Assembly: GCF_001695835.1 (NCBI RefSeq)
Contig: NZ_MBSO01000010.1
Span: forward strand, 84,853 to 148,852
Source of the DNA: Ensifer sp. LC11
GTDB lineage: Bacteria; Pseudomonadota; Alphaproteobacteria; Rhizobiales; Rhizobiaceae
Direction: 5' to 3'
DNA length: 64,000 bases
A program made the position numbers and the translations under genes. Below the pieces are notes generated by a model. The model was not told the origin of the DNA. It made no database searches and saw nothing but the letters and a program-made list of their open reading frames with translations. Positions 7,397 through 16,014 of this stretch are shown piece by piece. Position 1 is the first letter of the stretch. Every line of letters starts with the position of its first letter.

Positions 7397-9621
7397 TGGC
7401 TCGTCAGTGGCGTCCTGGCGAAGATGACAACGAGGAAGTCGGCGAGGGTATCAAGCTTGTCCTGCGTCGGTTATTTGACCAGTCGCTGCCAAAGTTGGCC
7501 GACCCGGCAAAGGTCGAGCAGGACGCCTTCAGCTTGGGCTATAGCCCGAACGAACGGCTGCTAGTCAGTGAGATAGCCGACCAACACCGCTACCTCGCTG
7601 GTGTTGGTGCATCGGAACCTGGCCTCTTTCGCACAGCCCGCACCCCGTACCTGAAGGAGCCGATGGACAATGCGTCCGTGGGGTCACCGGTTTGGAAGAC
7701 AGTGTTCGTTTCGGGTGCACAGACCGGCAAGTCGGAAGCCGGTAACAACATGGTCTTCTATTGGATGTCGGCGGCACCCGGGCCGATCATGATGGTATTG
7801 CCGTCAGCCGGAGTCGCCAAGAAGGTCAGCAAGCAGCGCCTCACGCCGATGATTCAAGCTTCGGATTATCTGAGGGAGCGTGTCATTGAAGACCTGCTGC
7901 TATCGAAGGAGTTTCGCGGCGGTCTCCTTTTCATGGCATCGGCCGAGTCCGGGGCCGACCTGCGTTCGCTTCCTATCCGATACCTGTATTGCGACGAGGT
8001 CGATGCATACGTTCTCGACGTCAACGGGGAAGGTCCGCCTGTCGGACTGGCCATGCGCCGCACGAACACCTTCAAGAGCAAGCGAAAGGTCTACCTGACT
8101 TCGACACCGACAAAAGAAGCGACGTCAGTAATCTGGCGTGAGTTCCTGCTCGGTGACCAACGTCTATACCACATGCCTTGCCCGTCCGAGAAATGCGGTA
8201 AGCTCCTAGTCTTCGAATTTGAAGGTCTGAAGTGGACTTGGGGCAAAGCAGCCGAGACGGTCTATTTCGAGTGCCCGCACTGCAAGTTCCACATTCATGA
8301 GCATCACAAGGAGACGATGCTCCCGGCCGGTCAGTGGATCGCGACCAGGAAGGACCTGGAGAACGTCGAGGAAGGCGTCCGTAGCTACCGCCTCAATTCG
8401 CTTTATTCGCCACTGGGCTGGCTCTCGTGGGCCGATATCGCTCGGACTTGGGAAGACTACCAAGGCTCGCCGATGAAGATCGCCGAGTTCCGCAATACCA
8501 TCCTTGGCCTACCCTCCATTGAAGTCTCCGAAAAGGTCGATTGGGAAGCAGTCTACAATCGCGGAGACATCGGCGAGACGCCGTATGTCATGGAGAAGAA
8601 CGGTCGCACTATCGTGCCGAGCGGCTGCCTTTTCCTTACGCGCGGGATCGACGTCGGTCAGGACCATATCGAAATTGGTGTCCACGGCTACGGTCGTGAC
8701 GGCCACCGGTTCTGGATCGATCATTTCCGCATCAGTGGCGACACCAATCAGCAGGCAATCTGGGACGAGCTGACGCGGCATATCCAGCACGCATACGTCA
8801 ATGTCTACGGCGTGCCGATGCTGCCAAAGAAGAACCTTATCGACACCAGCTATCTGACCCCAATGGTGAAGGCCTGGATACGCAAGCAGAACCAGACTCT
8901 GGTGCTGGGTGTGGACCCTATGGATGACAGGCCCATGCCAGTTAAGGTCGAAGTACAGGGTGAACCCGATCCGTTCAATTCAGGCAAGAAGACGAATGTC
9001 GGGGCACTGAAGATTGTCCAGGCGGATGTTAGCCACTTCAAGAGCGAGCTGCTCAGTATCCTGAATATCCCGACCCCGAGCGATACGACCGAAGCGCCGA
9101 TGAACTGGTTCCACGTCCCTCTCAAGGGCGGAGAGTTCTCGAAGGAGCTGGCCAAGCAGCTAACGTCCGAGCGCAAGGTTCTCATCCGTGATCCGAGCGG
9201 TCTGATTACCGGAGAGAAGTACGTCCGCATCGAGGGTCGTCGAGCAGAAGCTCTCGACTGCCACAACTACGCCCGTGCAGGCGCATACCTGCTTGGGTGG
9301 GACCGCTTTACGGGGGCGCACTTCGACCGGCTCGAACAGCAGCTCCGTGATGCGGCAGATGCGCTGAAGGCCGAGCAGGCAGCAGAGGAACGCGGGGCTC
9401 CGGTCCAGAAACCGGTCTCTCGAACCAAGGTCGAAGCTCCTCCCATGGTGCCGAAGCTCGACATCACACCGCCAGGTCAGAAGCCGATGATTAAGATCAC
9501 GCCACCGAAAACATCCGGGTCTCAATCAGCCAATCGTCCGACAGTTGAGGGAAAGCCTCGCCGCCACATCGTCCCGATGCCTGCGGCCGCGTTGCAGGGA
9601 GACGATGACGATGAGTTCTAA
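7396..9621 (+). CDS. Terminase large subunit, GpA family
   Basis: At 741 aa the protein is close in size to lambda gpA. An adenine/Walker-A-like loop SGAQTGKSEAGNN lies at about residues 110-122, and a Walker-B-like IRYLYCDEVDAY at about 194-205. Two Cys pairs (CPSEKC, CPHC) at about 260-300 could bind zinc. RGIDVGQDHIEIGVHGYG at about 415-432 fits the start of the RNase-H-like nuclease domain. The last 80 residues are Pro/Lys-rich and poorly conserved, and their DNA also contains a motif copy (9517). The enzyme packages DNA into proheads together with the small subunit. Confidence 0.93.
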   Translation: MARQWRPGEDDNEEVGEGIKLVLRRLFDQSLPKLADPAKVEQDAFSLGYSPNERLLVSEIADQHRYLAGVGASEPGLFRTARTPYLKEPMDNASVGSPVWKTVFVSGAQTGKSEAGNNMVFYWMSAAPGPIMMVLPSAGVAKKVSKQRLTPMIQASDYLRERVIEDLLLSKEFRGGLLFMASAESGADLRSLPIRYLYCDEVDAYVLDVNGEGPPVGLAMRRTNTFKSKRKVYLTSTPTKEATSVIWREFLLGDQRLYHMPCPSEKCGKLLVFEFEGLKWTWGKAAETVYFECPHCKFHIHEHHKETMLPAGQWIATRKDLENVEEGVRSYRLNSLYSPLGWLSWADIARTWEDYQGSPMKIAEFRNTILGLPSIEVSEKVDWEAVYNRGDIGETPYVMEKNGRTIVPSGCLFLTRGIDVGQDHIEIGVHGYGRDGHRFWIDHFRISGDTNQQAIWDELTRHIQHAYVNVYGVPMLPKKNLIDTSYLTPMVKAWIRKQNQTLVLGVDPMDDRPMPVKVEVQGEPDPFNSGKKTNVGALKIVQADVSHFKSELLSILNIPTPSDTTEAPMNWFHVPLKGGEFSKELAKQLTSERKVLIRDPSGLITGEKYVRIEGRRAEALDCHNYARAGAYLLGWDRFTGAHFDRLEQQLRDAADALKAEQAAEERGAPVQKPVSRTKVEAPPMVPKLDITPPGQKPMIKITPPKTSGSQSANRPTVEGKPRRHIVPMPAAALQGDDDDEF
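9517..9533 (+). promoter_or_regulatory. Late-region motif, copy 3 (inside the terminase gene)
   Basis: GGGTCTCAATCAGCCAA lies in the last 105 bases of the terminase coding sequence, about 70 bp before the gpW-like gene. It is identical to the copy at 18634. Confidence 0.55.
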
Positions 9622-9856
9622 CCAGGCCCGACTTCTGCAGCTCAATTCCTGGATTGCCGACGGTGAACGGGCGCTGTTCGAGCTGGCTACCGGGTCAAAA
9701 GTTGTGATGTTGAGCTACAGCATTGACGGCAACATGCAGCGCCAATTTAATCAGGCAAGTGCCCAGTTCCTGCGCGACCTGATCGTCCAATGGAAGTCTG
9801 AGGCTGCTAGCCTTGGAGGCGGAGGATTCCGTCGTCGTCCGATGATCCTTGCGTAA
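9605..9856 (+). CDS. Head-to-tail joining protein gpW-like
   Basis: The start is at ATG 9605 or 9611, overlapping the terminase stop. The product is about 80 aa. Its layout matches lambda gpW: an N-terminal helix (ARLLQLNSWIADGERALFELATG), a short hairpin (VVMLSYSIDG), a second helix (QFLRDLIVQWKSEAA), and a Gly/Arg tail (GGGGFRRRP). gpW plugs the portal after packaging. Its place between terminase and portal is the lambda order. Confidence 0.8.
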   Translation: MTMSSNQARLLQLNSWIADGERALFELATGSKVVMLSYSIDGNMQRQFNQASAQFLRDLIVQWKSEAASLGGGGFRRRPMILA

Positions 9857-9865
9857 GGATCGCCG

Positions 9866-11458
9866 ATGACAGTCACGATCATTCCTCCCTCTGCCGGTCC
9901 CCGTCATCCGAAGATGTATCAGCTCCTAAATGCTGACGGGTCGCCCATGTCGTCTGTGTCCGCATCCGACACAGCGTTCAAGGCCGCCTCCCAGGAAGGC
10001 AAGATGCGGCTGTGGAACCCCGCTAAAGGTTCTGCGGATTCTGACTTATTGCCGGAAAAGCCGACCATCGACGCGCGTTCGGTCGATCTCGTCCGCAACG
10101 AGGTCTCCGCGAAGTCGGGCATCGACACCTTACTAGACTTGGTGATCGGCACCGGGCCGACCATCGTGCCGATCCCTGACTATAAGGCTCTGGGTCTGGA
10201 CAAGGAGTGGGCAGCAGAGTGGGCTCGTAACGTGCAGGGCATCGTGCACGACTACATCGATTCAGAGGCTATGGACGTGACCCGCTCAGGAAATCTAACC
10301 GACAACTTGAGGATGGGTCTCCGCACTGAGATCGCACAGGGCGAACAGGCTGTCGTCCCATACTTCATCGAAGGCCGACCCGGCTCTGATTTCGCGACGT
10401 GCTTCCAGTGGATTGATCCCGACCGTATCAGCAATCCCCTCGGCACGTTCGACTCACAGTATCTCCGGTCAGGCATCGAGATTGACGAGTTCGGAGCACC
10501 ACAGCGTTACCATGTGCAGAAAGTTCATCCCGCTGATGTAGGCACCTTCGCGGCAATCGAAGGGGCCTACGAATGGGAGGCAATCGACGCTTTGACCGAG
10601 TGGGGCCGACCCAGCTTCATACATGTTTTCGAACGTGAGCGTCCTGACCAGCATCGTGGTCTATCGATGCTCGCGGCGATGATGCCGTTCTATAAGGACG
10701 CGTCCGACTACCGTGGGGCCGAAGTAAAGGCCGCCCTTGCAAACGCCATTGTTGCGGGCTTCACCGAGAGTTCCATGGAAATGAGCCAACTGCTCGACAT
10801 GTTCGGCGGGGACGCATCGTCGTTGCTTGCGGCACGTGCGGAATACATCCTCAACATGCAACCTGGATCGATCTTGCCGCTATTCCCTGGTGACAAGTTT
10901 GCGTCGCACAACCCATCTCGTCCGAACGCTGCGTATGAGGGTTTCATGCGTGCGATCAAAAAGGACCAGTCGCTTGGCTTCAACTTGCCGCATCAGATCG
11001 CCATGAAAGACACCGACGGTGATAGTTATTCCAGTTTGAAGGGTGCCTTCAACATGGCACGGCGTGCCATTGCACCCCGACAGTCGTCCTCCAAAACGAA
11101 GTGCGTCGACAAGATCGTTCGCTGTTTGATGGAAGAGCTAGTCGGCACCGGCATCATCGAAGCACCGGGTTTTTGGGACAACAACCGTACACGCAATGCC
11201 TGGCTTCGAACCCGGATCATCTGGGACGGTGAAGGGTGGCTTGATCCTGCTCGTGAGGCACAGGCAGCTCAGCTCCGCATTGCTCTCGGCATCAGCACCT
11301 ACGAAATCGAGTGTGCGGCACAGGGTCTCGATTGGCGTGAAGTGATGGAACAGAGGTCGGTTGAGCAGCGCTTCATGAAAGCGCTCGACCTCGACCAGAA
11401 TCAGTTGACGACCTCCATCGCTCTGGCTCCCCAAACGCCGGAGCGGCCCGAGCAATAA
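9866..11458 (+). CDS. Portal protein (lambda gpB family)
   Basis: The 530-aa size matches lambda-type portals. The N-terminal part (ARSVDLVRNEVSAKSGIDTLLDLVIGTG) and the central FIHVFERERPDQHRGLSMLAAMMPFYKDASDYRGAEVKAA block are typical of the family. The C-terminal region contains the long helices of the wing and crown. It forms the dodecameric DNA channel at one prohead vertex. It follows gpW by 9 bp and precedes the protease, as in lambda. Confidence 0.92.
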   Translation: MTVTIIPPSAGPRHPKMYQLLNADGSPMSSVSASDTAFKAASQEGKMRLWNPAKGSADSDLLPEKPTIDARSVDLVRNEVSAKSGIDTLLDLVIGTGPTIVPIPDYKALGLDKEWAAEWARNVQGIVHDYIDSEAMDVTRSGNLTDNLRMGLRTEIAQGEQAVVPYFIEGRPGSDFATCFQWIDPDRISNPLGTFDSQYLRSGIEIDEFGAPQRYHVQKVHPADVGTFAAIEGAYEWEAIDALTEWGRPSFIHVFERERPDQHRGLSMLAAMMPFYKDASDYRGAEVKAALANAIVAGFTESSMEMSQLLDMFGGDASSLLAARAEYILNMQPGSILPLFPGDKFASHNPSRPNAAYEGFMRAIKKDQSLGFNLPHQIAMKDTDGDSYSSLKGAFNMARRAIAPRQSSSKTKCVDKIVRCLMEELVGTGIIEAPGFWDNNRTRNAWLRTRIIWDGEGWLDPAREAQAAQLRIALGISTYEIECAAQGLDWREVMEQRSVEQRFMKALDLDQNQLTTSIALAPQTPERPEQ

Positions 11459-11465
11459 TTCCTCC

Positions 11466-11482
11466 GGGTTTCAATCAGCCGA
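11466..11482 (+). promoter_or_regulatory. Late-region motif, copy 4, followed by an SD-sequestering hairpin
   Basis: GGGTTTCAATCAGCCGA lies 34 bp before the protease start. Directly after it, ATCTCCTGT and ACAGGAGAT form a 9-bp hairpin that contains the AGGAG Shine-Dalgarno. Confidence 0.6.
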
Positions 11483-11516
11483 TTGCGATCTCCTGTGCTG
11501 AGAACAGGAGATACGC

Positions 11517-12968
11517 ATGCGCTTTTTCAACCGTTTGAGATCGTCGGGGGAGCCGTGGCTGCTCACGCCAGAGGCCTTCCGTGCGATGTCGGAAGCTGCC
11601 GCTGAGCAGGACACGACGATCCGCGCCATTGCTAAAGAGTGGGGCGAGCCGGAGGAAGGTACCTGGGACGTAGAAGTTCACAATGGCGTCGCTGTCGTAA
11701 AGGTAGACGGCGTCCTGATGCGCAATTGGAGCATCTGGTCCTTTCTGTTTGGCGGCTCCGCTTACGAACTCCTGATCAAAGATATCGCCACCGCCATCAA
11801 AGACGACAACATCAAAGCCATCGTTCTCGATATCGACAGCCCTGGCGGCGAAGTTACCGGATGCGCCGAGTTGGCAAACGCCATCTTCGAGATGCGATCA
11901 CAGAAGCCGATCATCGCATATGCGACCGGTACCGCTGCATCAGCCGCATATTGGATCGCCTCCTCGTGCTCGAAGGTCATCATCAGTTCCACCTCCGCTC
12001 TCGGCTCCATCGGCTGCGTCATGGAGGTCAGTGACTATTCGTCGGCGCGGGAAAAAGCGGGCATCAAGGACATTCAGATTGTCAGCTCGCAGAGCCCTCT
12101 AAAGCGTCCGGACCTTAGCACCGACGAAGGTTTGTCAACGGTTCAGGCCCACGTCGACGCCATCGCCGCAGTCTTCATCGCTGACGTCGCGAAATTTAGG
12201 GGGGTCTCTATCAAACGTGTCAGCGAAGATTTCGGAAAGGGCGATTGCTTCATCGGACAAGCCGCCGTCGACGCCGGTTTGGCGGACGAGATCGGGAGCC
12301 TGGAAGCGGTGATCGCCGAATACGGAATCGAACAACAGGCCACGCCGACAGTCGGCGTACCGGCCGATACGGGAGGAAATGGAATGCTGAAAGCTATCGC
12401 TAAGGCAACCAAGAAGACCGCCAAGATCGCTGCTAAGGCAAAGGCTGAGGAGCAGGACCAAGAAGCGGAGGACGAAGAGATCGATCCTGAAGCCGAAGAT
12501 GATGTCGACACCGATGCTGAAGGTGAAGACGTCGATCCAGATGCAGAAGGCGAAGAGGACGTCGACGCGGAGGATGAAGACCTAGACCCCGACGCGGAGG
12601 ACGAGGAAGTCGATCCGGATGCCGAGGACGAAGAAGAGCAACCTGTTTCGAATAAGGCTTCCGCCGCTCAGAAGCGTATTGCTGCGATTCTTCGTGCTCC
12701 GGAAGCTAGCGGACGCCGCAAGCTCGCCGAGCACCTCGCGCTAAACACGCACCTTTCCAGCAAAGCCGCTCGGTCGATCCTGAAGGCGTCCCCGAAAGCG
12801 CAGGCGGCTTCGGGGAACTCGAAGGCTTCCAGTTCCTTCCGGTCGGCCATGCTCGCCAAAGGGAACCCAAAAATCGGAAACGGTACCGGCAAGGGCAAGA
12901 CCATGTCGGCTGAAGACAAAGCTGTCGACGCGATCCTCGCATCCGTTGACCAGCTTCGCGGAAAGTAA
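11517..12968 (+). CDS. Head maturation protease, S49 family, with C-terminal scaffold domain
   Basis: Residues about 60-270 form an S49/SppA-type protease: VLDIDSPGGEVTGCAELA, then GTAASAAYWIASSC with the likely nucleophile Ser in AASAAYW, then STSALGSIGCVM. This matches lambda gpC. After residue 289 the chain turns into a Lys/Ala linker and a highly acidic repeat region (DPDAEDEE-like units) followed by a helical tail, as expected for a scaffold. An internal start at 12384 would yield that part alone. Motif copy 12202 lies inside the protease part. The protein is 483 aa. Confidence 0.9.
   Translation: MRFFNRLRSSGEPWLLTPEAFRAMSEAAAEQDTTIRAIAKEWGEPEEGTWDVEVHNGVAVVKVDGVLMRNWSIWSFLFGGSAYELLIKDIATAIKDDNIKAIVLDIDSPGGEVTGCAELANAIFEMRSQKPIIAYATGTAASAAYWIASSCSKVIISSTSALGSIGCVMEVSDYSSAREKAGIKDIQIVSSQSPLKRPDLSTDEGLSTVQAHVDAIAAVFIADVAKFRGVSIKRVSEDFGKGDCFIGQAAVDAGLADEIGSLEAVIAEYGIEQQATPTVGVPADTGGNGMLKAIAKATKKTAKIAAKAKAEEQDQEAEDEEIDPEAEDDVDTDAEGEDVDPDAEGEEDVDAEDEDLDPDAEDEEVDPDAEDEEEQPVSNKASAAQKRIAAILRAPEASGRRKLAEHLALNTHLSSKAARSILKASPKAQAASGNSKASSSFRSAMLAKGNPKIGNGTGKGKTMSAEDKAVDAILASVDQLRGK
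12202..12218 (+). promoter_or_regulatory. Late-region motif, copy 5 (inside the protease gene)
   Basis: GGGTCTCTATCAAACGT has a full core and a divergent 3' end. It lies 166 bp before the nested scaffold start at 12384, within coding sequence. Confidence 0.45.
12384..12968 (+). CDS. Nested scaffolding protein (Nu3-like), in-frame internal start
   Basis: ATG 12384 is codon 290 of the protease frame and is preceded at good distance by GGGAGGA (12371-12377). This is a far better ribosome site than expected by chance inside a gene. Translation from here gives a 194-aa protein: a Lys-rich start, an acidic repeat (EDEEIDPEAEDDVDTDAEGE and similar units) and a helical C-terminus. In lambda, Nu3 is made in the same way from within gene C and acts as the capsid scaffold. 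Removal by the protease after assembly is expected by analogy. Confidence 0.75.
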   Translation: MLKAIAKATKKTAKIAAKAKAEEQDQEAEDEEIDPEAEDDVDTDAEGEDVDPDAEGEEDVDAEDEDLDPDAEDEEVDPDAEDEEEQPVSNKASAAQKRIAAILRAPEASGRRKLAEHLALNTHLSSKAARSILKASPKAQAASGNSKASSSFRSAMLAKGNPKIGNGTGKGKTMSAEDKAVDAILASVDQLRGK

Positions 12969-12980
12969 GGGAGGATTACG

Positions 12981-13349
12981 ATGACCGCATCTATTCAATT
13001 TGACGAGCTGAAGCAGGTCGAAATCCTCGCCAGCAATCTACCGACCGCCATGGAGATGGTCACTATTGCAGCCGGTCAGAACCTGCCGCGTGGTGCCGTT
13101 CTCGGCCGCGTCACGGCGACGAAGGAATACGTCCTTTCGCTCGCCGCATCCACCGATGGTTCCGAAACCCCAAGCGCGATCCTCGAAGAGGCTGTTGACG
13201 CTTCTGTAGGTGCCGACAAAGGGCCAGCCCATCTTTCCGGACATTTCGTCGCTCGCAACTTGACGTTCGGCACCGGCCATACAGCGGCCAGCACCAAGGA
13301 CGGCCTGCGTGCATTCGGCATCTACCTCGATCTCGCGCCAGCGATCTAA
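12981..13349 (+). CDS. Head decoration protein (lambda gpD family)
   Basis: The 122-aa product matches gpD in size and pattern: a N-terminal strand region, then MEMVTIAAGQNLPRGAVLGRVT, AILEEAVDASVGADKGPAHLSGHFVARNL and a final GLRAFGIYLDLA. gpD trimers bind the expanded capsid and stabilise it. AAGGGAGGA precedes the ATG. It sits between scaffold and major capsid genes exactly as in lambda. Confidence 0.85.
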   Translation: MTASIQFDELKQVEILASNLPTAMEMVTIAAGQNLPRGAVLGRVTATKEYVLSLAASTDGSETPSAILEEAVDASVGADKGPAHLSGHFVARNLTFGTGHTAASTKDGLRAFGIYLDLAPAI

Positions 13350-13364
13350 GCAAGGAACAGACAC

Positions 13365-14384
13365 ATGAGCAATATCTATGATCCAATCGTCCTGGCGAAG
13401 ACCGTTAAGCGTCTGATCCGCCCGAAGACGCATTTCCTGTCGAGCGCATTCCCGATCATCGATGTCCAGGAGACTGAAATGGTCGCCATCGATATCGAGA
13501 AGTCTCGTCGGGCTCTAGCGCCTTTCGTTCACCCGGACATGCCAGGCCAAGCAGTCGATGCCCTGCCGTTCGAGACGGTTACGCTGAAACCGGCATACGT
13601 GAAGCCGACCAGCATCCTGAAGCCGAAGGACACGCAGAAGCGCCGCGCTGGCGAACGCATCGGAGGCGACATGACTCTCCGCGACCGCCGCGCCGCTGCA
13701 GTCGCTGAAACGCTGCTCGACCACGTCGACCAGATCACCCGCCGTAAAGAGTTCATGGCAGCTCAACTGCTGACGACCGGTAAGGCCACGATCACTGGCG
13801 AGAATTATCCGACCCGCATCATTGACTATCGTCGTGATCCTGATCTTACCCTCACACTGACGGGCACGGACCGTTGGGGTCAGGCGGATGCAAAGCCCCT
13901 TGACGATTTGGAAGACATGGCAGAACGCGTCCATGAAAAGGAAGGCGTGACCGTGCGCAAGATCACCATGGACCCCCAGGCCTGGCGAGCGTTCAAGAAG
14001 GATAAGGATGTCAGAGAAATCCTCGACAACCGTCGTGCGGCCGGTGGCTATGCTGAGTTCGGCGCACTCGATCTAGCCAACGGTGCGCAGCTCGCTGGTG
14101 TCTTCGGGCTCTTCGAGGTTTGGGTCTACAGCGAGTATTACGAGCTGAACGGCGTTAACTACCCGCTCATGGCACCAGGCACGGTCGTCGGACACTCCGA
14201 TCAGATGGAAGGCATCCAAGTTCACGGTGCGATCCTGGACGAAGAAGCTCTACAGGCCATGGAAATCTTCCCGAACTCTTGGATCGAGCGGAACCCGAGC
14301 CGTCGCCTCCTACAATCGCAGTCTTCGCCAATCCTGAACCCTGGCCGCCGCAACGCGTCGTTCACGATCAAGGCATTCGGCTAA
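13365..14384 (+). CDS. Major capsid protein (lambda gpE family)
   Basis: The 339-aa length is near lambda gpE (341). The N-terminal segment (YDPIVLAKTVKRLIRPKTHFLSSAFPI), the GERIGGDMTLRDRRAAAVAETLLDHVDQITRRKEFMAAQLL block and the C-terminal MAPGTVVG ... PNSWIERNPSRRLLQSQSSPIL tail are typical. It forms the HK97-fold shell. Spacing to gpD is 15 bp, so the two are probably co-translated at high level. Confidence 0.92.
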   Translation: MSNIYDPIVLAKTVKRLIRPKTHFLSSAFPIIDVQETEMVAIDIEKSRRALAPFVHPDMPGQAVDALPFETVTLKPAYVKPTSILKPKDTQKRRAGERIGGDMTLRDRRAAAVAETLLDHVDQITRRKEFMAAQLLTTGKATITGENYPTRIIDYRRDPDLTLTLTGTDRWGQADAKPLDDLEDMAERVHEKEGVTVRKITMDPQAWRAFKKDKDVREILDNRRAAGGYAEFGALDLANGAQLAGVFGLFEVWVYSEYYELNGVNYPLMAPGTVVGHSDQMEGIQVHGAILDEEALQAMEIFPNSWIERNPSRRLLQSQSSPILNPGRRNASFTIKAFG

Positions 14385-14438
14385 CGGATTTGGGCCTCTG
14401 GGAGATCAGAGGCTCTCCGAACTTTGGAGAAAAGAAAA

Positions 14439-14708
14439 ATGGCAACCGCAAAGAGACAAGAACAGGTCACCTCGGAAAATGTGGAAGGTTCTGTTCTTCC
14501 GACCCTCATTCTCACCGGCTCGGTCAAGATCGCCGGAGAATACCATGGGGCTAAGTCCAAGATCGACACCGACGACCGGGAGCTTCACGCGGCGCTCTTG
14601 GCATCCGGTGCCGCCAAGAAATTCCTTGTCGTTGAGAAGGATGAGGTCCTCCTCGATGAGGAAACCGGCCTTCCAGTCGAGGTCGAAAACGTAGTCGAGA
14701 CCGAGTGA
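14439..14708 (+). CDS. Small head or head-tail protein, 89 aa (function unknown)
   Basis: The start is ATG 14439 (MATAKRQEQ), preceded by TTGGAGAAAAG; an ATG at 14424 is less likely. The product is acidic and strand-rich (LPTLILTGSVKIAGEYHG ... EETGLPVEVENVVETE). Its position directly after the capsid gene matches lambda FI or a connector gene, but the sequence does not show clear similarity. A strong terminator follows. Confidence 0.55.
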   Translation: MATAKRQEQVTSENVEGSVLPTLILTGSVKIAGEYHGAKSKIDTDDRELHAALLASGAAKKFLVVEKDEVLLDEETGLPVEVENVVETE

Positions 14709-14735
14709 GACATTTTCTCCAGTTGTCTCGCTCCC

Positions 14736-14776
14736 GAGGCCGTCTGTAGCTCCTTGCAGACGGCCTCGTCATTTTC
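14736..14776 (+). terminator. Rho-independent terminator after the head gene block
   Basis: GAGGCCGTCTG (14736-14746) pairs perfectly with CAGACGGCCTC (14757-14767), followed by GTCATTTTC. Only a few bases separate it from motif copy 14779, so transcription probably ends and restarts here. Confidence 0.75.
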
Positions 14777-14778
14777 AG

Positions 14779-14795
14779 GGGTCTCTATCAGCCGA
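14779..14795 (+). promoter_or_regulatory. Late-region motif, copy 6
   Basis: GGGTCTCTATCAGCCGA follows a terminator within about 3 bases and lies 35 bp before the 14831 start. An AGCTC/GAGCT hairpin (about 14809-14826) lies between the motif and the ATG. Confidence 0.65.
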
Positions 14796-14830
14796 TGACT
14801 CCACGATAGCTCTAACGACGGAGCTTTGAG

Positions 14831-15166
14831 ATGGCTGACACCAATATCGATTATCTACTGACAGTTTTCGGCGAGCATCTGATCACCCCCGTTCCGCCCA
14901 TGCCCAGACTGGTGACTAGCATCCCCGTGGCCGCCGGAGACACGGTCGAGCACACGTTCGACGACACGACCGAATTCATGTCGTTCCGAGTGCCCCCAGG
15001 TACCGAAGGTGCCAGCATGCTCGGTGGTTCTATGGCTGAGGCGTCCGGAAAAACGTTCCTTCCAATCTATCCAGGAGATGAGGGCCGTAAGGTCGATCCG
15101 GGCTCAAAAGTCTGCATCAAGAACTCCGGTGCATCTGCCATCGAAATCTACATCGCGGAGATTTAA
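14831..15166 (+). CDS. Hypothetical virion-associated protein, 111 aa
   Basis: The protein is strand-rich, with VTSIPVAAGDTVEHTFDDTTEFMSFRVPPGTEGASMLGGSM and a closing VCIKNSGASAIEIYIAEI. This suggests a small beta-sandwich like those of accessory capsid or tail-tip proteins. It is the first gene after the 14779 motif and is spaced 2 bp from the glycine-rich gene. No family is recognised. A joint role with the next gene in host contact is a guess from context. Confidence 0.5.
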   Translation: MADTNIDYLLTVFGEHLITPVPPMPRLVTSIPVAAGDTVEHTFDDTTEFMSFRVPPGTEGASMLGGSMAEASGKTFLPIYPGDEGRKVDPGSKVCIKNSGASAIEIYIAEI

Positions 15167-15168
15167 CG

Positions 15169-16014
15169 ATGAGCTGGTCTCCTTCCTACATCGCGGGCTC
15201 GTCTGGCGGTGGCGCTTCCGGTCCCTTCCCGGCTCGTCGACGCATCATGAAATTTGGCACCGCCGACCACATCAAATACACCACGTCAGCCACGACGTCG
15301 AAAGCAGACATTGTGGCTGCGATTGGTGCTGCTGAGCCTGGTTTGGACCCGCGCCAGATCGAGCTGGAATTCATGGTTGTCGGTGCTGGCGGTGCAGGAG
15401 CTTCCGGTGAATCAGCCTTTGGCGGCCTCGCTGGCATCGTCTCCGTTAAGAGCATTTGGCTCTCGGACGTCCCCGACGGCTCGATCTACATCGACATCGG
15501 CGCGGGTGGCCTCGGGGCAATCGGGGATATGGGCAATGGCGGTAGTCCGACTGTAGTCACTTTTACCGGTGGCCGGTCGATTATGGCTTTCGGCGGGATG
15601 GGAGGATGGCCCAACGTTGATGCGCAACGAATGAACTGGGTTATCGCTGTCGGCAACGGCGCTAGATACGGCGATCCTGCGATTGTCAAAGACGGCCCAA
15701 GCAATCCAACCGGACCTGGCAACGGCGGCGGGCGTGATCCCGGCTATTTTGGGACCGGTGGAGCATCGTCGACGGCCGACAACGAGCTGGCATTGTATAC
15801 CGGCTGGGGCGACTTCGGCATTGCCGGGTCGGATGCGAATACCAACCTCTACGGTCAATTTGGCTCCGGCGGTTCTTGCGGAGACGGTAGCACACCAGGC
15901 GGCAAAGGAGGCATTCCCGGTGGGGCCGGAGGGGCGTCCCCTGTCGATCTAGCTGGTGGTCCCGGTGAGCGAGGCGAAGTTAGAATCCGCGTGATTGTCT
16001 GGGAGACCCTCTGA
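15169..16014 (+). CDS. Glycine-rich tail-tip or receptor-binding-like protein, 281 aa
   Basis: From about residue 68 the chain is dominated by Gly-rich units: VVGAGGAGASGESAFGG, DIGAGGLGAIGDMGNGGSP, GPGNGGGRDPGYFGTGGAS, GGKGGIPGGAGGAS. It ends in GPGERGEVRIRVIVWETL. This resembles glycine-rich phage adhesins and tail-fibre tips, in which polyglycine helices carry variable receptor loops. It is encoded between head and tail-joining genes rather than at the end of the tail operon, which is odd for an adhesin. The function is inferred from composition and family resemblance. Confidence 0.55.
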   Translation: MSWSPSYIAGSSGGGASGPFPARRRIMKFGTADHIKYTTSATTSKADIVAAIGAAEPGLDPRQIELEFMVVGAGGAGASGESAFGGLAGIVSVKSIWLSDVPDGSIYIDIGAGGLGAIGDMGNGGSPTVVTFTGGRSIMAFGGMGGWPNVDAQRMNWVIAVGNGARYGDPAIVKDGPSNPTGPGNGGGRDPGYFGTGGASSTADNELALYTGWGDFGIAGSDANTNLYGQFGSGGSCGDGSTPGGKGGIPGGAGGASPVDLAGGPGERGEVRIRVIVWETL

